DNA of 64,000 nt, taken from the NCBI GenBank assembly GCA_016213945.1, contig JACQZF010000040.1:30929-94928 (forward strand), read 5' to 3'. Source of the DNA: Nitrospirota bacterium. GTDB lineage: Bacteria > Nitrospirota > Thermodesulfovibrionia > UBA6902. Below, piece after piece: positions 51,901 through 60,591 of this stretch (the stretch's first letter is position 1; the number at the start of each line of letters is the position of its first letter). Under the pieces are notes generated by a model. It had not been told where the DNA came from. It searched no databases and worked only from the letters and a program-made list of their open reading frames with translations. Both the position numbers and the translations under genes were made by a program.

Positions 51901-53385
51901 ATGAGAGTGACATTAGTAAATGCTCAGGTATTAGACGGCAATAACGTAGTGCCTCCACTGGGGCTTATGTATATCGCCGCTGTTCTGGAAAAGGCGGGAC
52001 ACGCCGTCCAGATTTATGATTCAGACCCCGAATATCAGGCAAGCATGATAAAGGAGATAAAGGACTTTAACCCTGACTTGATAGGACTTAGTTTCCTGAC
52101 AGTAGGATATCAGAGGGCGTTACATCTTTTTCAGAATCTGAAAAAGGAACTGCCCGGTAAAATTTACTGCTCCGGCGGTGTTCACACAACCGTAAAGCCC
52201 AGAGAGACGCTGGAAGAGTTCGGAGTGGACTTTATCGTTATTGGAGAAGGCGAAGACACTATCGTTGAGGTTTGCGAAAAACTCGGCAACAACCAGGGTC
52301 TTGCCGGGGTAAAAGGCGTCATGTACCGTGACAATGGGAGCATTGTGGACAACGGCAGGCGCGACATGATTGCGGACCTGGACACTATCCCGTTTCCCGC
52401 ACGGCATCTGATTGACATGACACCTTATCTCAAGCCGCCCGGAATTATCAGGGGCTATGCAACCAAGAACCAGACGACCATAGTCACAAGCAGGGGTTGC
52501 CCGTTTAAATGCATATACTGCGGAAGCCACAACATATTCGGAAGAAAGACAAGGAGACGCTCCGTCAAGAACGTCGTAGACGAGATAGAATATCTCCATA
52601 AAAATTACGACATAAAAGGCATATATTACTGCGACGATACCTTTACGCTGAGCCCGAAGTGGGTGAAAGAATATTGCGAGGAATTGAAGAAGAGAAAACT
52701 GGACATCAAGTGGGGCTGCCAGTCAAGAGTTGATCAGACAGACATGGAATTAATGAAACAGATGAAGGCTTCAGGCCTTGTCCAGCTTGATTTCGGCGTA
52801 GAAAGCGGTTCTGAAAAGATCCTCAGGGTTTTGGGCAAGGGCGGCGCAGGAGACAGGACAGCGCAGATTAAACATTCTTTCAAACTCTGCAAGGAGCTTG
52901 ATATCAGGACACTGGCAACATTCATTATCGGAAATCCGGAGGAGACCAAAGAGGATATCGACCAGAGTTTTCAGGTGGCCAAAGAAATTAATGCAGATTA
53001 TACCGCCTTTTATTTTCTGACGCCATATCCCGGGACCGATATTTATGAAATGGCAATTAAGAACGGGTGGCTTGATCCAAATCTGCCGTTCTCGGAAATC
53101 TGGGCGCACAGGCAGCCCGAGCTTCCTCTGATGGCAATTACTTTTAAGAAGGAGGAGCTCAGGGACATCCGAAGACACTTGCAGAACGCCTTCTTTGTAA
53201 AGAATTATTTCAGCCAGAAGACCAACATAAGCTTTTACTCGATCCTGTTCACCATCCTGTTCAGGCATCCGAAGGTCTTCCTCGACGCATTGGGCAAGCT
53301 TATAAGGACCCGCAGGGTTGACTACATCGTTGAGACCCTAAACGCTGAATACTGGCGTATGAAGAAATACGAGGGGCTTGGATAA
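51901..53385 (+). CDS. B12-binding radical SAM protein
   Basis: The 494 aa product has an N-terminal cobalamin-binding domain (VPPLGLMYIAAVLEKAGH, IGLSFLTVGY, GGVHTTVKP, GEGEDTI) and a radical SAM domain with CPFKCIYC near residue 205. The latter continues with YCDDTFTL and LDFGVESGSE. This is the BchE/HpnP-like class that methylates or rearranges carbon centres with methylcobalamin. AAAGGGGAAG precedes ATG 51901; an earlier in-frame ATG at 51844 would overlap the preceding gene. The 32-bp spacing to the fusion gene indicates an operon. A terminator follows. Confidence 0.92.
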   Translation: MRVTLVNAQVLDGNNVVPPLGLMYIAAVLEKAGHAVQIYDSDPEYQASMIKEIKDFNPDLIGLSFLTVGYQRALHLFQNLKKELPGKIYCSGGVHTTVKPRETLEEFGVDFIVIGEGEDTIVEVCEKLGNNQGLAGVKGVMYRDNGSIVDNGRRDMIADLDTIPFPARHLIDMTPYLKPPGIIRGYATKNQTTIVTSRGCPFKCIYCGSHNIFGRKTRRRSVKNVVDEIEYLHKNYDIKGIYYCDDTFTLSPKWVKEYCEELKKRKLDIKWGCQSRVDQTDMELMKQMKASGLVQLDFGVESGSEKILRVLGKGGAGDRTAQIKHSFKLCKELDIRTLATFIIGNPEETKEDIDQSFQVAKEINADYTAFYFLTPYPGTDIYEMAIKNGWLDPNLPFSEIWAHRQPELPLMAITFKKEELRDIRRHLQNAFFVKNYFSQKTNISFYSILFTILFRHPKVFLDALGKLIRTRRVDYIVETLNAEYWRMKKYEGLG

Positions 53386-53413
53386 TAGCTTCCGGTTATT
53401 TAAGAGTGAGGTG

Positions 53414-53446
53414 AAAGAGCGTTGCTCAGGCAACGCTCTTTTTTTG
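53414..53446. terminator. Bidirectional intrinsic terminator
   Basis: AAAGAGCGTTGC-TCAG-GCAACGCTCTTT is a perfect 12-bp stem with a 4-base loop followed by T residues on the + strand. It lies between the convergent B12-radical-SAM and secG genes. A-residues at the left base give a short T-run on the other strand as well. Confidence 0.9.
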
Positions 53447-53472
53447 TTTTAGCTTTTGTTAAACAGGAAATC

Positions 53473-53838
53473 TTATTTTGCAGGAGGTGTCGGTTGCTGC
53501 TGCGGGGCTTCGCTCTGTGCAGGCGCAGGTGCGGCAGGTTGTTCCTGAACAGGCCCCCCTGTTGGAGCGGGAATCGATGTCTTCACGGGCACTGATGAAA
53601 CAACAGAGCCTCTTCTTACTGACAATATCGCGAGTGAGAGTGAGGTAAGCATGAAAACAATCGCAGCAACAGTTGTCATCTTGCTGAGAAATGTCGCAGC
53701 ACCCCTGCTTCCAAAGAGTGTCTGACTGGAGCCGCCGAAGGCCGCGCCCATCTCAGCGCCCTTGCTGCTCTGTATCAATATTATGAAAATAAGAAAAAGA
53801 CAGACTATCAGATGAATTATGACTACAAAAGTAAACAT
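53473..53838 (-). CDS. secG: Preprotein translocase subunit SecG
   Basis: SecG is a small membrane subunit of the SecYEG export channel. The 121 aa product has two membrane segments (residues about 3-22 and 55-74) separated by the conserved loop SSKGAEMGAAFGGSSQTLFGSRG. A Pro/Ala/Gln-rich cytoplasmic or periplasmic tail of about 40 residues is longer than in E. coli but common in related phyla. It follows tpiA by 33 bp, a frequent bacterial pairing. Confidence 0.93.
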   Translation of the reverse strand: MFTFVVIIHLIVCLFLIFIILIQSSKGAEMGAAFGGSSQTLFGSRGAATFLSKMTTVAAIVFMLTSLSLAILSVRRGSVVSSVPVKTSIPAPTGGPVQEQPAAPAPAQSEAPQQQPTPPAK

Positions 53839-53871
53839 GTGATTTTTAAATCCTCCTGTTAATGACTTCTC

Positions 53872-54618
53872 TTACTGTTTCCCAGCGTTTGTTACTATCT
53901 GGGCAAAGCTGTCAGGCTTAAGGCTTGCGCCTCCCACAAGAGCGCCGTCCACTTCAGGCTGTGACATCAGGGCAGCGGTAGTTTCCGGCGTGACGCTGCC
54001 GCCGTAAAGTATCCTCAGTGTATCGGCACCCTCCCTGTTTTTTTTCAGCCAGGCTCTTATATTTGCGTGCGCCTCGTTGGCCTGTTCTTTTGTGGCGGTT
54101 TTTCCTGTACCGATAGCCCAGATCGGTTCATATGCGATTGTAATCCCTTCAAGGGTCATATCTTTCAAAGAACCGGCAAGCTGCCGCTCCAACACCTCGA
54201 AGGTTTTATTTTCTTCTCTTTCTTTAAGCGATTCGCCGATACAAAGAACCACCTCAAGACCGTTCTTTCTTGCGGTCTTGATCTTCTTATTTACAATCTC
54301 GTCGGTCTCCCCGAAATATTGTCTTCTTTCCGAATGCCCGATAATTACCGAGGAGCACCCGGCGGAAAGGAGCATTGCCGGAGAAACTTCACCTGTGAAC
54401 GCGCCCTTCTCTTCATAAAAAATATTCTGTGCCCCAAGCGTTATGTTGGTTTGCTTAAGAAGCCCGGCAGCAGCGCTTAAAGATGTAAAAGGAGGCGCTA
54501 TAAGAATATCAACGTCTTTGACGTCCTTGACCATCGGGATGAAAGAATTGATGAACTCTTCGGTTTCCATAATGGTCTTATTCATCTTCCAGTTTGCAGA
54601 TATCAATGGTTTACGCAT
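53872..54618 (-). CDS. tpiA: Triosephosphate isomerase
   Basis: It interconverts dihydroxyacetone phosphate and glyceraldehyde 3-phosphate in glycolysis. The 248 aa length is normal. It begins RKPLISANWKMNKT (catalytic lysine), with IGHSERR (histidine), AYEPIWAIGTG (glutamate) and LYGGSVTPE (phosphate loop). It is encoded just upstream of secG, with no other glycolytic gene adjacent. Confidence 0.97.
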   Translation of the reverse strand: MRKPLISANWKMNKTIMETEEFINSFIPMVKDVKDVDILIAPPFTSLSAAAGLLKQTNITLGAQNIFYEEKGAFTGEVSPAMLLSAGCSSVIIGHSERRQYFGETDEIVNKKIKTARKNGLEVVLCIGESLKEREENKTFEVLERQLAGSLKDMTLEGITIAYEPIWAIGTGKTATKEQANEAHANIRAWLKKNREGADTLRILYGGSVTPETTAALMSQPEVDGALVGGASLKPDSFAQIVTNAGKQ

Positions 54619-54766
54619 AGAGGATACTTTAGTTGAATTTAAGCTTTAAAGTCAAGGTGATGAAATAACATTTATATAAAAGTGCAGGGGAATTACGGTC
54701 TTTGTCTGGTATAATTTCGTTAAGATGTTAATATGCCGTTGAAAATTTATAGAAAGGGGTGTATCC

Positions 54767-55099
54767 ATGGCAGAGTATTCAAAAAATTATTTATCACTTC
54801 AAAAAAGATTTCCCGAATTGATCAGCTCATATGAAAAGGCGGGGCTGCTTGCAAAGAAGGCAGGTCCTCTTGATGAAAAAACGAGCCATCTCATCCAACT
54901 TGCTGCGTGTGCGGCATTGCGTTCAGAGGGCGGAGTGCATTCTCATGCGAGGAGGGCTATGAAGGCAGGCGCAACAAAGGATGAGATTTATCAGGCGGCA
55001 GCGCTTCTTATAAACACGGTTGGCTTTCCGACGGCAGCCGCGACATTTTCATGGGTGAATGACGTAATCGGAAAACCGTCCCGTCCCAAAAAGAAATAA
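54767..55099 (+). CDS. Carboxymuconolactone decarboxylase/AhpD-family protein
   Basis: The 110 aa product is a single CMD-like helical domain (LIQLAACAALRSEGGVHSHARRAMKAGAT near residues 42-70). The CxxC redox pair of AhpD-type members is missing: the position reads EGGVHSH, keeping the histidines. A peroxidase role is therefore not supported, and its reaction is unknown. AAAGGGG lies 8 bases before the ATG. It is a single gene flanked by opposite-strand genes. Confidence 0.85.
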   Translation: MAEYSKNYLSLQKRFPELISSYEKAGLLAKKAGPLDEKTSHLIQLAACAALRSEGGVHSHARRAMKAGATKDEIYQAAALLINTVGFPTAAATFSWVNDVIGKPSRPKKK

Positions 55100-55147
55100 G
55101 TTAAAGACCTCCCGCAGCAAGCTGCAGGGAATACGCTCGCAATCCAT

Positions 55148-56452
55148 TTATTGCGGCCTTCCCACGGAGTAATACCTGAAACCCATCTTCTTTAACCGGT
55201 CAGGTTCGTAGATATTCCGGAGGTCGAAGAAAAATTCACCTTTTGCAAGCCTTTTAATCTTACCGAGATCAAGGTTCCTGAGCTGGTTCCACTCAGTAAC
55301 TATAACGACGGCGTCCGCCCCTTTTGCAGCATCATAAGCGTCATCGCAATAGGTGATCTTCGGCAGAATTGACCGCGCGTCTTCCATTGCCACAGGGTCA
55401 TACGCTCTTATTTTCGCCCCAGCCTTTAACAGCCTGTTAATAATGAAGAGAGACGGCGCGTCCCTCATGTCATTGGTGTTCGGCTTGAAGGAAAGACCGA
55501 GGATGCAGACGGTCTTTCCTTTTGCCTTCCCCAGGGCTGTTATTATCTTATGGGCCTGATTTTTTTTCTGCTGTTCATTGGCTTTTACAGTCGCCTCGAT
55601 AATGCCGAGACTGATGCTGTTTTCCTTGCCTATCTGCAAAAGAGCGAGCGTGTCTTTCGGGAAACATGAGCCGCCGTAGCCGGGGCCAGCGTGGAGGAAC
55701 TTGGGGCCGATCCTGCGGTCCAGTCCCATCGCCTTTGCGACAACCTGCACGTTTGCCCCCACGCTTTCGCAGAGGTTTGAAATTTCGTTAATAAAAGAAA
55801 TCTTTACGGCAAGAAAGGCATTGGAGGCGTACTTTATAAGTTCCGCTGTTTTTATGTCTGTTATAACAATCGGGGTCTCAATGAGATACAGAGGTCTGTA
55901 GAGGTCTTTCATTATTGCCACGGCCTGCGCGCTTGAGGCGCCGATGACGACCCTGTTGGGCCTCATAAAATCCTCTATTCCTGCGCCTTCCCTTAAAAAT
56001 TCGGGGTTGGATACAACATCGAAATCCACATTCTCTTTCAGGTGCTTTGAAATGATCTGCCGGATCTTTTCTCCTGTGCCGACAGGTACTGTGCTCTTTG
56101 TTACGATGACCTTATAATTCTTGATGTGCTTTGCTATTTCCTTTGCGACCCCTTCCACGTGCCTCATGTCCGCGGACCCGTCTCCGCGCGGGGGAGTGCC
56201 GACTGCTATGAAGATCACCAGAGAGTTATCTATCGCTTCAGCGAAGTCGGTTGTAAAATGCAGCCGCCCTGCCTTTAAATTTCTCTGCAGCAACTCTTCA
56301 AGCCCCGGCTCATAGAACGGGACAACCCCTTTCTTCATAAGTTGGATCTTTTTCTCATCATTGTCGATGCAAGTTACGTTTATCCCGAATTCGGCAAAAC
56401 ATGCCCCGGTGATTAATCCAACATATCCGCTTCCAATAACCGAGATATTCAT
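55148..56452 (-). CDS. ugd: UDP-glucose 6-dehydrogenase
   Basis: It oxidises UDP-glucose to UDP-glucuronate with NAD for exopolysaccharide or lipopolysaccharide synthesis. The 434 aa product has the Rossmann motif GSGYVGLITGACFAEFG, GTPPRGDGSAD, the catalytic cysteine in GYGGSCFPKDT near residue 260, and GLSFKPNTNDMRDAPS. A UDP-N-acetyl sugar dehydrogenase is the main alternative, but the motifs favour Ugd. No glycosyltransferase gene adjoins it. Confidence 0.93.
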   Translation of the reverse strand: MNISVIGSGYVGLITGACFAEFGINVTCIDNDEKKIQLMKKGVVPFYEPGLEELLQRNLKAGRLHFTTDFAEAIDNSLVIFIAVGTPPRGDGSADMRHVEGVAKEIAKHIKNYKVIVTKSTVPVGTGEKIRQIISKHLKENVDFDVVSNPEFLREGAGIEDFMRPNRVVIGASSAQAVAIMKDLYRPLYLIETPIVITDIKTAELIKYASNAFLAVKISFINEISNLCESVGANVQVVAKAMGLDRRIGPKFLHAGPGYGGSCFPKDTLALLQIGKENSISLGIIEATVKANEQQKKNQAHKIITALGKAKGKTVCILGLSFKPNTNDMRDAPSLFIINRLLKAGAKIRAYDPVAMEDARSILPKITYCDDAYDAAKGADAVVIVTEWNQLRNLDLGKIKRLAKGEFFFDLRNIYEPDRLKKMGFRYYSVGRPQ

Positions 56453-56599
56453 TTTTCCTCCCCTAAAATTACGGAATCCCTAAAACGATAATTATTATAT
56501 ATTAAGCGATCCAGGTTCTGCGTACGTTACGTGTTTATAATTAGTGTGACAAATATAATTTTTTAACTCTCGGAATTTAATTTACGCTGCGGGACGTTG

Positions 56600-57547
56600 C
56601 TATAAAGATTTCGACCTGTTTTTCCTGCCCCTGCTCCTCTGGACTGCTTTGTGGCGGGTCCTTTTATAGTTGCTTTTCTCTGCCTCAACAATTATTGTTC
56701 CCTTCTCAAAATCCAATGCAAGGAGCTTCTCAGCATCCTGCCAGAGGGTGTCTCTTGTTGAGTCTCCAAGAAGGGCGATAATGAGAACGCCTTCAACTTT
56801 TTCGGATGCGCCTACAAAACAATGCCGCGCCGCTCTTGTATATCCGGTCTTGCCCCCGAGGTGGTCATCATTAGCCCACAGGAGATAGTTGGTGTTTGTC
56901 AGGACGGTGGATTTGCCGTTAACGTCCAGTGTCATGCTCTTTGTATAAATAATATCCGAAATGAGAGGATACGTGAGGGCTTCTTTCATGATCCTTGAGA
57001 GGTCACGCGCCGTAGTGTGTTGTCCCTTGCCCGGAAGGCCGGAGGCATTTATAAACTGTGTATTCAGGGCCCCGATAGAAGCGGCTTTTTGATTCATGAG
57101 AAGGGCGAATGCGTCTTCAGAGCCGGCCGCTGCTTCAGCGAGAGCAACAGCAGCGCCATTTATCGACCTCATAAGTGCCAGGATGAGGAGGTCTTTCACG
57201 CTGACCTGTTCACCTTCACGCAGCCTCGGGGCAATCGAAGGAGTTTCAGCGGACTTCCTGTTTATTGTAACGATATCGTCCGGCTTCAGGGTATCAAGCG
57301 CAACCATTGCTGTGACGAGTTTTGTTGTACTGGCAGGCATTAATTTAAGATCCGGATTCTTTGCGTAGAGGACTTCTTCCCCTGTGCTGTCAATAACGAT
57401 AGCCGCCTTTGCGGAAATTCCGGATGCATTTGTAACCCCGGTTGACAGTATAACGGCAAGAACAAATGAGATGAAAAAGAAATGAAAAGACTTGATGCAG
57501 TATTTAAAATTTGTCCGGTGTAAATCCTGTTTTTTTCTTACACTCAA
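56600..57547 (-). CDS. D-alanyl-D-alanine carboxypeptidase (PBP5/DacC-like)
   Basis: The 315 aa product has a signal or anchor segment (FFFISFVLAVILSTGVTNA). The penicillin-binding motifs are SxxK in ASTTKLVTA, SxN in RSINGAA and KTG in GGKTGYTRAA. It trims the terminal D-alanine of murein peptides in the periplasm. The C terminus is very basic (KRTRHKAVQRSRGRKNRSKSL) instead of the amphipathic PBP5 helix. The start appears to be TTG at 57547, because no ATG precedes the signal peptide; its ribosome-binding site is weak. Confidence 0.9.
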   Translation of the reverse strand: MSVRKKQDLHRTNFKYCIKSFHFFFISFVLAVILSTGVTNASGISAKAAIVIDSTGEEVLYAKNPDLKLMPASTTKLVTAMVALDTLKPDDIVTINRKSAETPSIAPRLREGEQVSVKDLLILALMRSINGAAVALAEAAAGSEDAFALLMNQKAASIGALNTQFINASGLPGKGQHTTARDLSRIMKEALTYPLISDIIYTKSMTLDVNGKSTVLTNTNYLLWANDDHLGGKTGYTRAARHCFVGASEKVEGVLIIALLGDSTRDTLWQDAEKLLALDFEKGTIIVEAEKSNYKRTRHKAVQRSRGRKNRSKSL

Positions 57548-57759
57548 GTCCGCAATCCCTTTACTGTTTAATGTAATACTTTCCTGACATTATAATGACG
57601 ATTGCAATAAAAGGCAATAATAAATTGCTTCCATAATATACCGTCTCCTGCATTTCTTATCGTAATATTTACTCTCAAACTAAAGAAAGATAAATGGAAG
57701 GACGATAAGTAGCTATTGCAACATGGTTTGGAATGAACTAAAATGTTTGCGGGTGTTAA

Positions 57760-58806
57760 ATGATATTCAGGATATTTGAGAAAAAAGAACTGAGAAGTCT
57801 GTTTGAAATCCTCGCGGCGCACAATAAGATTGTAGGGCCGGTTGAAATCGGAAGGGACAAGGACAAAAATCCTGTTTACGCATTTGCAGAGGTGTCGGAT
57901 TTTAACAGCATCAAATTAAACTACACAACCACAAAACTGCCTGCTAAACGTTACTTCCTTCCCTTTCAGGAAGACCTCTCCACCTTCAGAATCGAGGCAG
58001 GCAACTGGCAGAAGACCATTGATTACAATGCAAAGGAACCGCTGATATTCTTCGGCCTTCACGCTTGCGATATAAATGCCTTGAACAAGCTCGACAAGGT
58101 CCTGCTGCACAGCGTTTATCCTACGCCCTACTATGCGGCAAAGAGGAAGAACATGTTCATAATAGGCATTGACTGTGTACCTCAGTCCTTCTGTTTCTGC
58201 CGCTCCATGGGGTCCGACACGGCCCTTCATGGATTTGATATGTTCATCACAGACCTCGGCGCAAAATATTTTGTGGAGATACTAACAGACACCGCTTACA
58301 ATTTTTTAAAAAACATAAAAACAGAAGAGCCGAAAGAGAAAGACCATGTCCTCTATATGAAGACTGCCGCGGAGAGGAATAAAAAATTCACCGCCCAGGT
58401 AGAGACCACCGACCTTGCCAAAATACTTGATATGGAATTTCAGGCCGATGTGTGGAAACAATGGGGCGATAAATGTCTTGCGTGCGGCACCTGTTCAAAC
58501 GTCTGCCCGACGTGTTACTGCTACGGGGTTGAAGAGACGGTGAACATTGATCTCAAGGGCGCAAGAAAGACCAAGTCTCTATATTCATGCAATTTGATAG
58601 ATTTTGCCGAGGTTGCGGGCGGACACAATTTCAGGCCTGAAAGGCATACACGCCTCAAATACCGCTATTATCACAAACACAGGGGCTTTGTGGAAGCGTT
58701 TGAGGAATCCCTGTGCGTGGGCTGCGGTCGCTGCGGGCAATCATGTCTTGCAGGTATAAATGTCCCTGAGGTAATTGCAAGCGTCCGCGGAGGAAAGATT
58801 AAATGA
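57760..58806 (+). CDS. hydB: Group 3b NiFe hydrogenase iron-sulfur subunit (HydB-like)
   Basis: The 348 aa product is the iron-sulfur subunit that passes electrons between the flavin subunit and the hydrogenase core. Two ferredoxin-like cysteine sets are visible, CLACGTCSNVCPTCYCYG near residue 240 and CVGCGRCGQSC near residue 325. The N-terminal part contains FGLHACDINALNKLD and CVPQSFCFC. The ATG follows GCGGGTG. TTGCAA-17 bp-TAAAAT (57716-57744) is a possible promoter but would leave almost no leader. The stop overlaps the next start by 4 bp (ATGA). Confidence 0.9.
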   Translation: MIFRIFEKKELRSLFEILAAHNKIVGPVEIGRDKDKNPVYAFAEVSDFNSIKLNYTTTKLPAKRYFLPFQEDLSTFRIEAGNWQKTIDYNAKEPLIFFGLHACDINALNKLDKVLLHSVYPTPYYAAKRKNMFIIGIDCVPQSFCFCRSMGSDTALHGFDMFITDLGAKYFVEILTDTAYNFLKNIKTEEPKEKDHVLYMKTAAERNKKFTAQVETTDLAKILDMEFQADVWKQWGDKCLACGTCSNVCPTCYCYGVEETVNIDLKGARKTKSLYSCNLIDFAEVAGGHNFRPERHTRLKYRYYHKHRGFVEAFEESLCVGCGRCGQSCLAGINVPEVIASVRGGKIK

Positions 58807-59711
58807 AGCCGAAATTAAAATTTACTGACGTAACTACTCAGCCGCCGGATACACAAAGGCGTAAGAACGACCTCTCAAGTTTTGAATATACTCATCGCGC
58901 CGAGATCACAAGCGTATACCCGCTTACCGACATGGAGACGATATACCGCATTCAGGTAATTGATCCTGAGGAGCGGAGGCGTTTTAAATTTGTCCCCGGG
59001 CAGTTTGTGATGCTCGAAATGCCGGGGATCGGAGAGGCGCCGTTTTCAATATCGTCCTCACCGAGCATTCACGGAGAAGTGGAGTTATGCATCCGCAAGG
59101 CGGGCAATCTCACCAACTTCCTGTCAAAGGTCGGAAGGGGCTCTCATGTCGGCATCCGCGGCCCGTTCGGCACCGGATTTCCCATGGAGGAAATGCGCGG
59201 CCAGAATATACTCCTGATAGCAGGCGGACTTGGCCTTGTTCCATTGCGTTCACCCATTGCATATGTCCAGGAGAACCGGAGTCATTTTAAGGAAGTAAAT
59301 ATCATATACGGAACAAAATCACCCGCGCATCTTCTGTTTCAATACCAGTATGACGTGTGGAGCAAAGACGATATTAACTTAAACATCATCGTTGAAAAAA
59401 CGGACCCGGCATGGAAAGGCTCGGTAGGACTCATAACCGAGAGTTTATTGAAAATACTGACAGGCCGGGACAGCGAGTTTTATCACAACACATACGCCAT
59501 TGTCTGCGGGCCTCCGGTAATGTTCAAGTTCGTCTGCAATATGCTGAACAAATTTCACGTCCCCATGCAGAAGATGTTCGTCTCACTCGAAAGACGCATG
59601 CACTGCGGGATGGGGAAGTGTTGCCGCTGCAATGTAGGCTCCACGTACACCTGTCTCAAGGGGCCGGTCTTTGATTACTGGACGGTCATGAACCTCAAGG
59701 AGGCTATTTAG
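58803..59711 (+). CDS. hydG: Hydrogenase flavoprotein subunit (HydG/gamma-like, NAD(P)-linked)
   Basis: The 302 aa product is a ferredoxin-reductase-like flavoprotein. VPGQFVMLEMPGIGEAPFSIS binds FAD, IAGGLGLVPLRS is the pyridine-nucleotide motif, and a C-terminal [2Fe-2S] set follows in HCGMGKCCRC plus YTC. In group 3b hydrogenases this subunit exchanges electrons with NADP(H) or NAD(H). The 4-bp overlap with hydB and the gene order B-G-D-A match the sulfhydrogenase operon of Pyrococcus (established family knowledge). A short repeat separates it from hydD. Confidence 0.92.
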   Translation: MKPKLKFTDVTTQPPDTQRRKNDLSSFEYTHRAEITSVYPLTDMETIYRIQVIDPEERRRFKFVPGQFVMLEMPGIGEAPFSISSSPSIHGEVELCIRKAGNLTNFLSKVGRGSHVGIRGPFGTGFPMEEMRGQNILLIAGGLGLVPLRSPIAYVQENRSHFKEVNIIYGTKSPAHLLFQYQYDVWSKDDINLNIIVEKTDPAWKGSVGLITESLLKILTGRDSEFYHNTYAIVCGPPVMFKFVCNMLNKFHVPMQKMFVSLERRMHCGMGKCCRCNVGSTYTCLKGPVFDYWTVMNLKEAI

Positions 59712-59734
59712 AGTATGTGGATGAATTGTCGGTC

Positions 59735-59760
59735 TGTCATTCCCGACAAGCCGGAATGAC
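59735..59760. repeat. GTCATTCC-type minimal repeat
   Basis: GTCATTCC and GGAATGAC flank CGACAAGCC, the outer arms of the GTCATTCCCGC family with the middle missing. It lies in the 100-bp hydG-hydD gap inside the hydrogenase operon. Confidence 0.75.
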
Positions 59761-59811
59761 AATTTTTTAACTTTATGGACAGCCTCTATTTAGAAAGCAG
59801 AGAGTAGAAAT

Positions 59812-60591
59812 ATGAAGACAAAAGAACCGGAAGCAAAGACATACCTCGGGGTCCCGCTTTACCGTCCGAAGGTGGCCTTTTTTGAATTCTCTTCATGCGA
59901 AGGCTGCCAGCTCCAGTTGGTAAACAATGAATCCACATTGCTTGATTTCCTCTCGCTTGTCGAGGTCGTGAACTTCCGCGAGGCAATGACCGAGAAGTCC
60001 GATGATTATACAATTGCCTTTGTTGAAGGAAGCATTACAAGAGGCGATGAGGTGGAACGCCTGAAGAAGATCAGGAAGAACGCAAAGATACTTGTTGCCA
60101 TGGGTTCATGCGCCTGTTTCGGGGGGGTCAACCAACTGAAGAACAGGTTCAAAAATTTTGACTGGGTTAAAAAGCAGGTTTACGGGAAACATCCGATAGA
60201 CAGCGGTTTGGTCAGGGCTGTAGAGGATGTCGTTCCTGTAGACCTCAGGATATACGGATGTCCAATTAAAAAAGAGGAAGTGGAAAAGATAGTGCTTCAC
60301 GTTGCGCTTGGGAAATCGATTGATATCCCGAAGCATCCCGTTTGCATGGAGTGCAAGGCGAATGAGAACATCTGCCTCTTTGACCTCGGAGAGCCATGCC
60401 TCGGACCGATTACAAGGGCGGGGTGCGATTCGTGGTGTCCTAATAACAGAGCAGGCTGCTGGGGCTGCCGCGGCCCTGCTGAAGACGCAAATGTTGAGTA
60501 CATGAAAAAGATAATGAAGGAGAAAGGATTCTCCGAGCAGACAATTATGGAAAGGCTGGATTGTTTCGGGGGATTTAAAAAGGTCAAATGA
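59812..60591 (+). CDS. hydD: NiFe hydrogenase small subunit (HydD/delta-like)
   Basis: The 259 aa product carries the iron-sulfur relay next to the NiFe site. FFEFSSCEGCQ holds the proximal-cluster cysteines Cys29 and Cys32. GSCACFGGVNQLKN, GCPIKKEEV and a C-terminal cysteine set (CMECKANENIC, CLGPITRAGCD, CWGC) bind the other clusters. There is no Tat signal peptide, so it is cytoplasmic, as expected for group 3. The stop overlaps the hydA start by 4 bp. Confidence 0.93.
   Translation: MKTKEPEAKTYLGVPLYRPKVAFFEFSSCEGCQLQLVNNESTLLDFLSLVEVVNFREAMTEKSDDYTIAFVEGSITRGDEVERLKKIRKNAKILVAMGSCACFGGVNQLKNRFKNFDWVKKQVYGKHPIDSGLVRAVEDVVPVDLRIYGCPIKKEEVEKIVLHVALGKSIDIPKHPVCMECKANENICLFDLGEPCLGPITRAGCDSWCPNNRAGCWGCRGPAEDANVEYMKKIMKEKGFSEQTIMERLDCFGGFKKVK

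Noticed and set aside
57716..57744. A promoter TTGCAA-17 bp-TAAAAT for the hydrogenase operon
   Set aside because: Spacing is right, but the start point would fall inside the ribosome-binding site of hydB, leaving almost no leader. It is noted in the hydB entry but not called.
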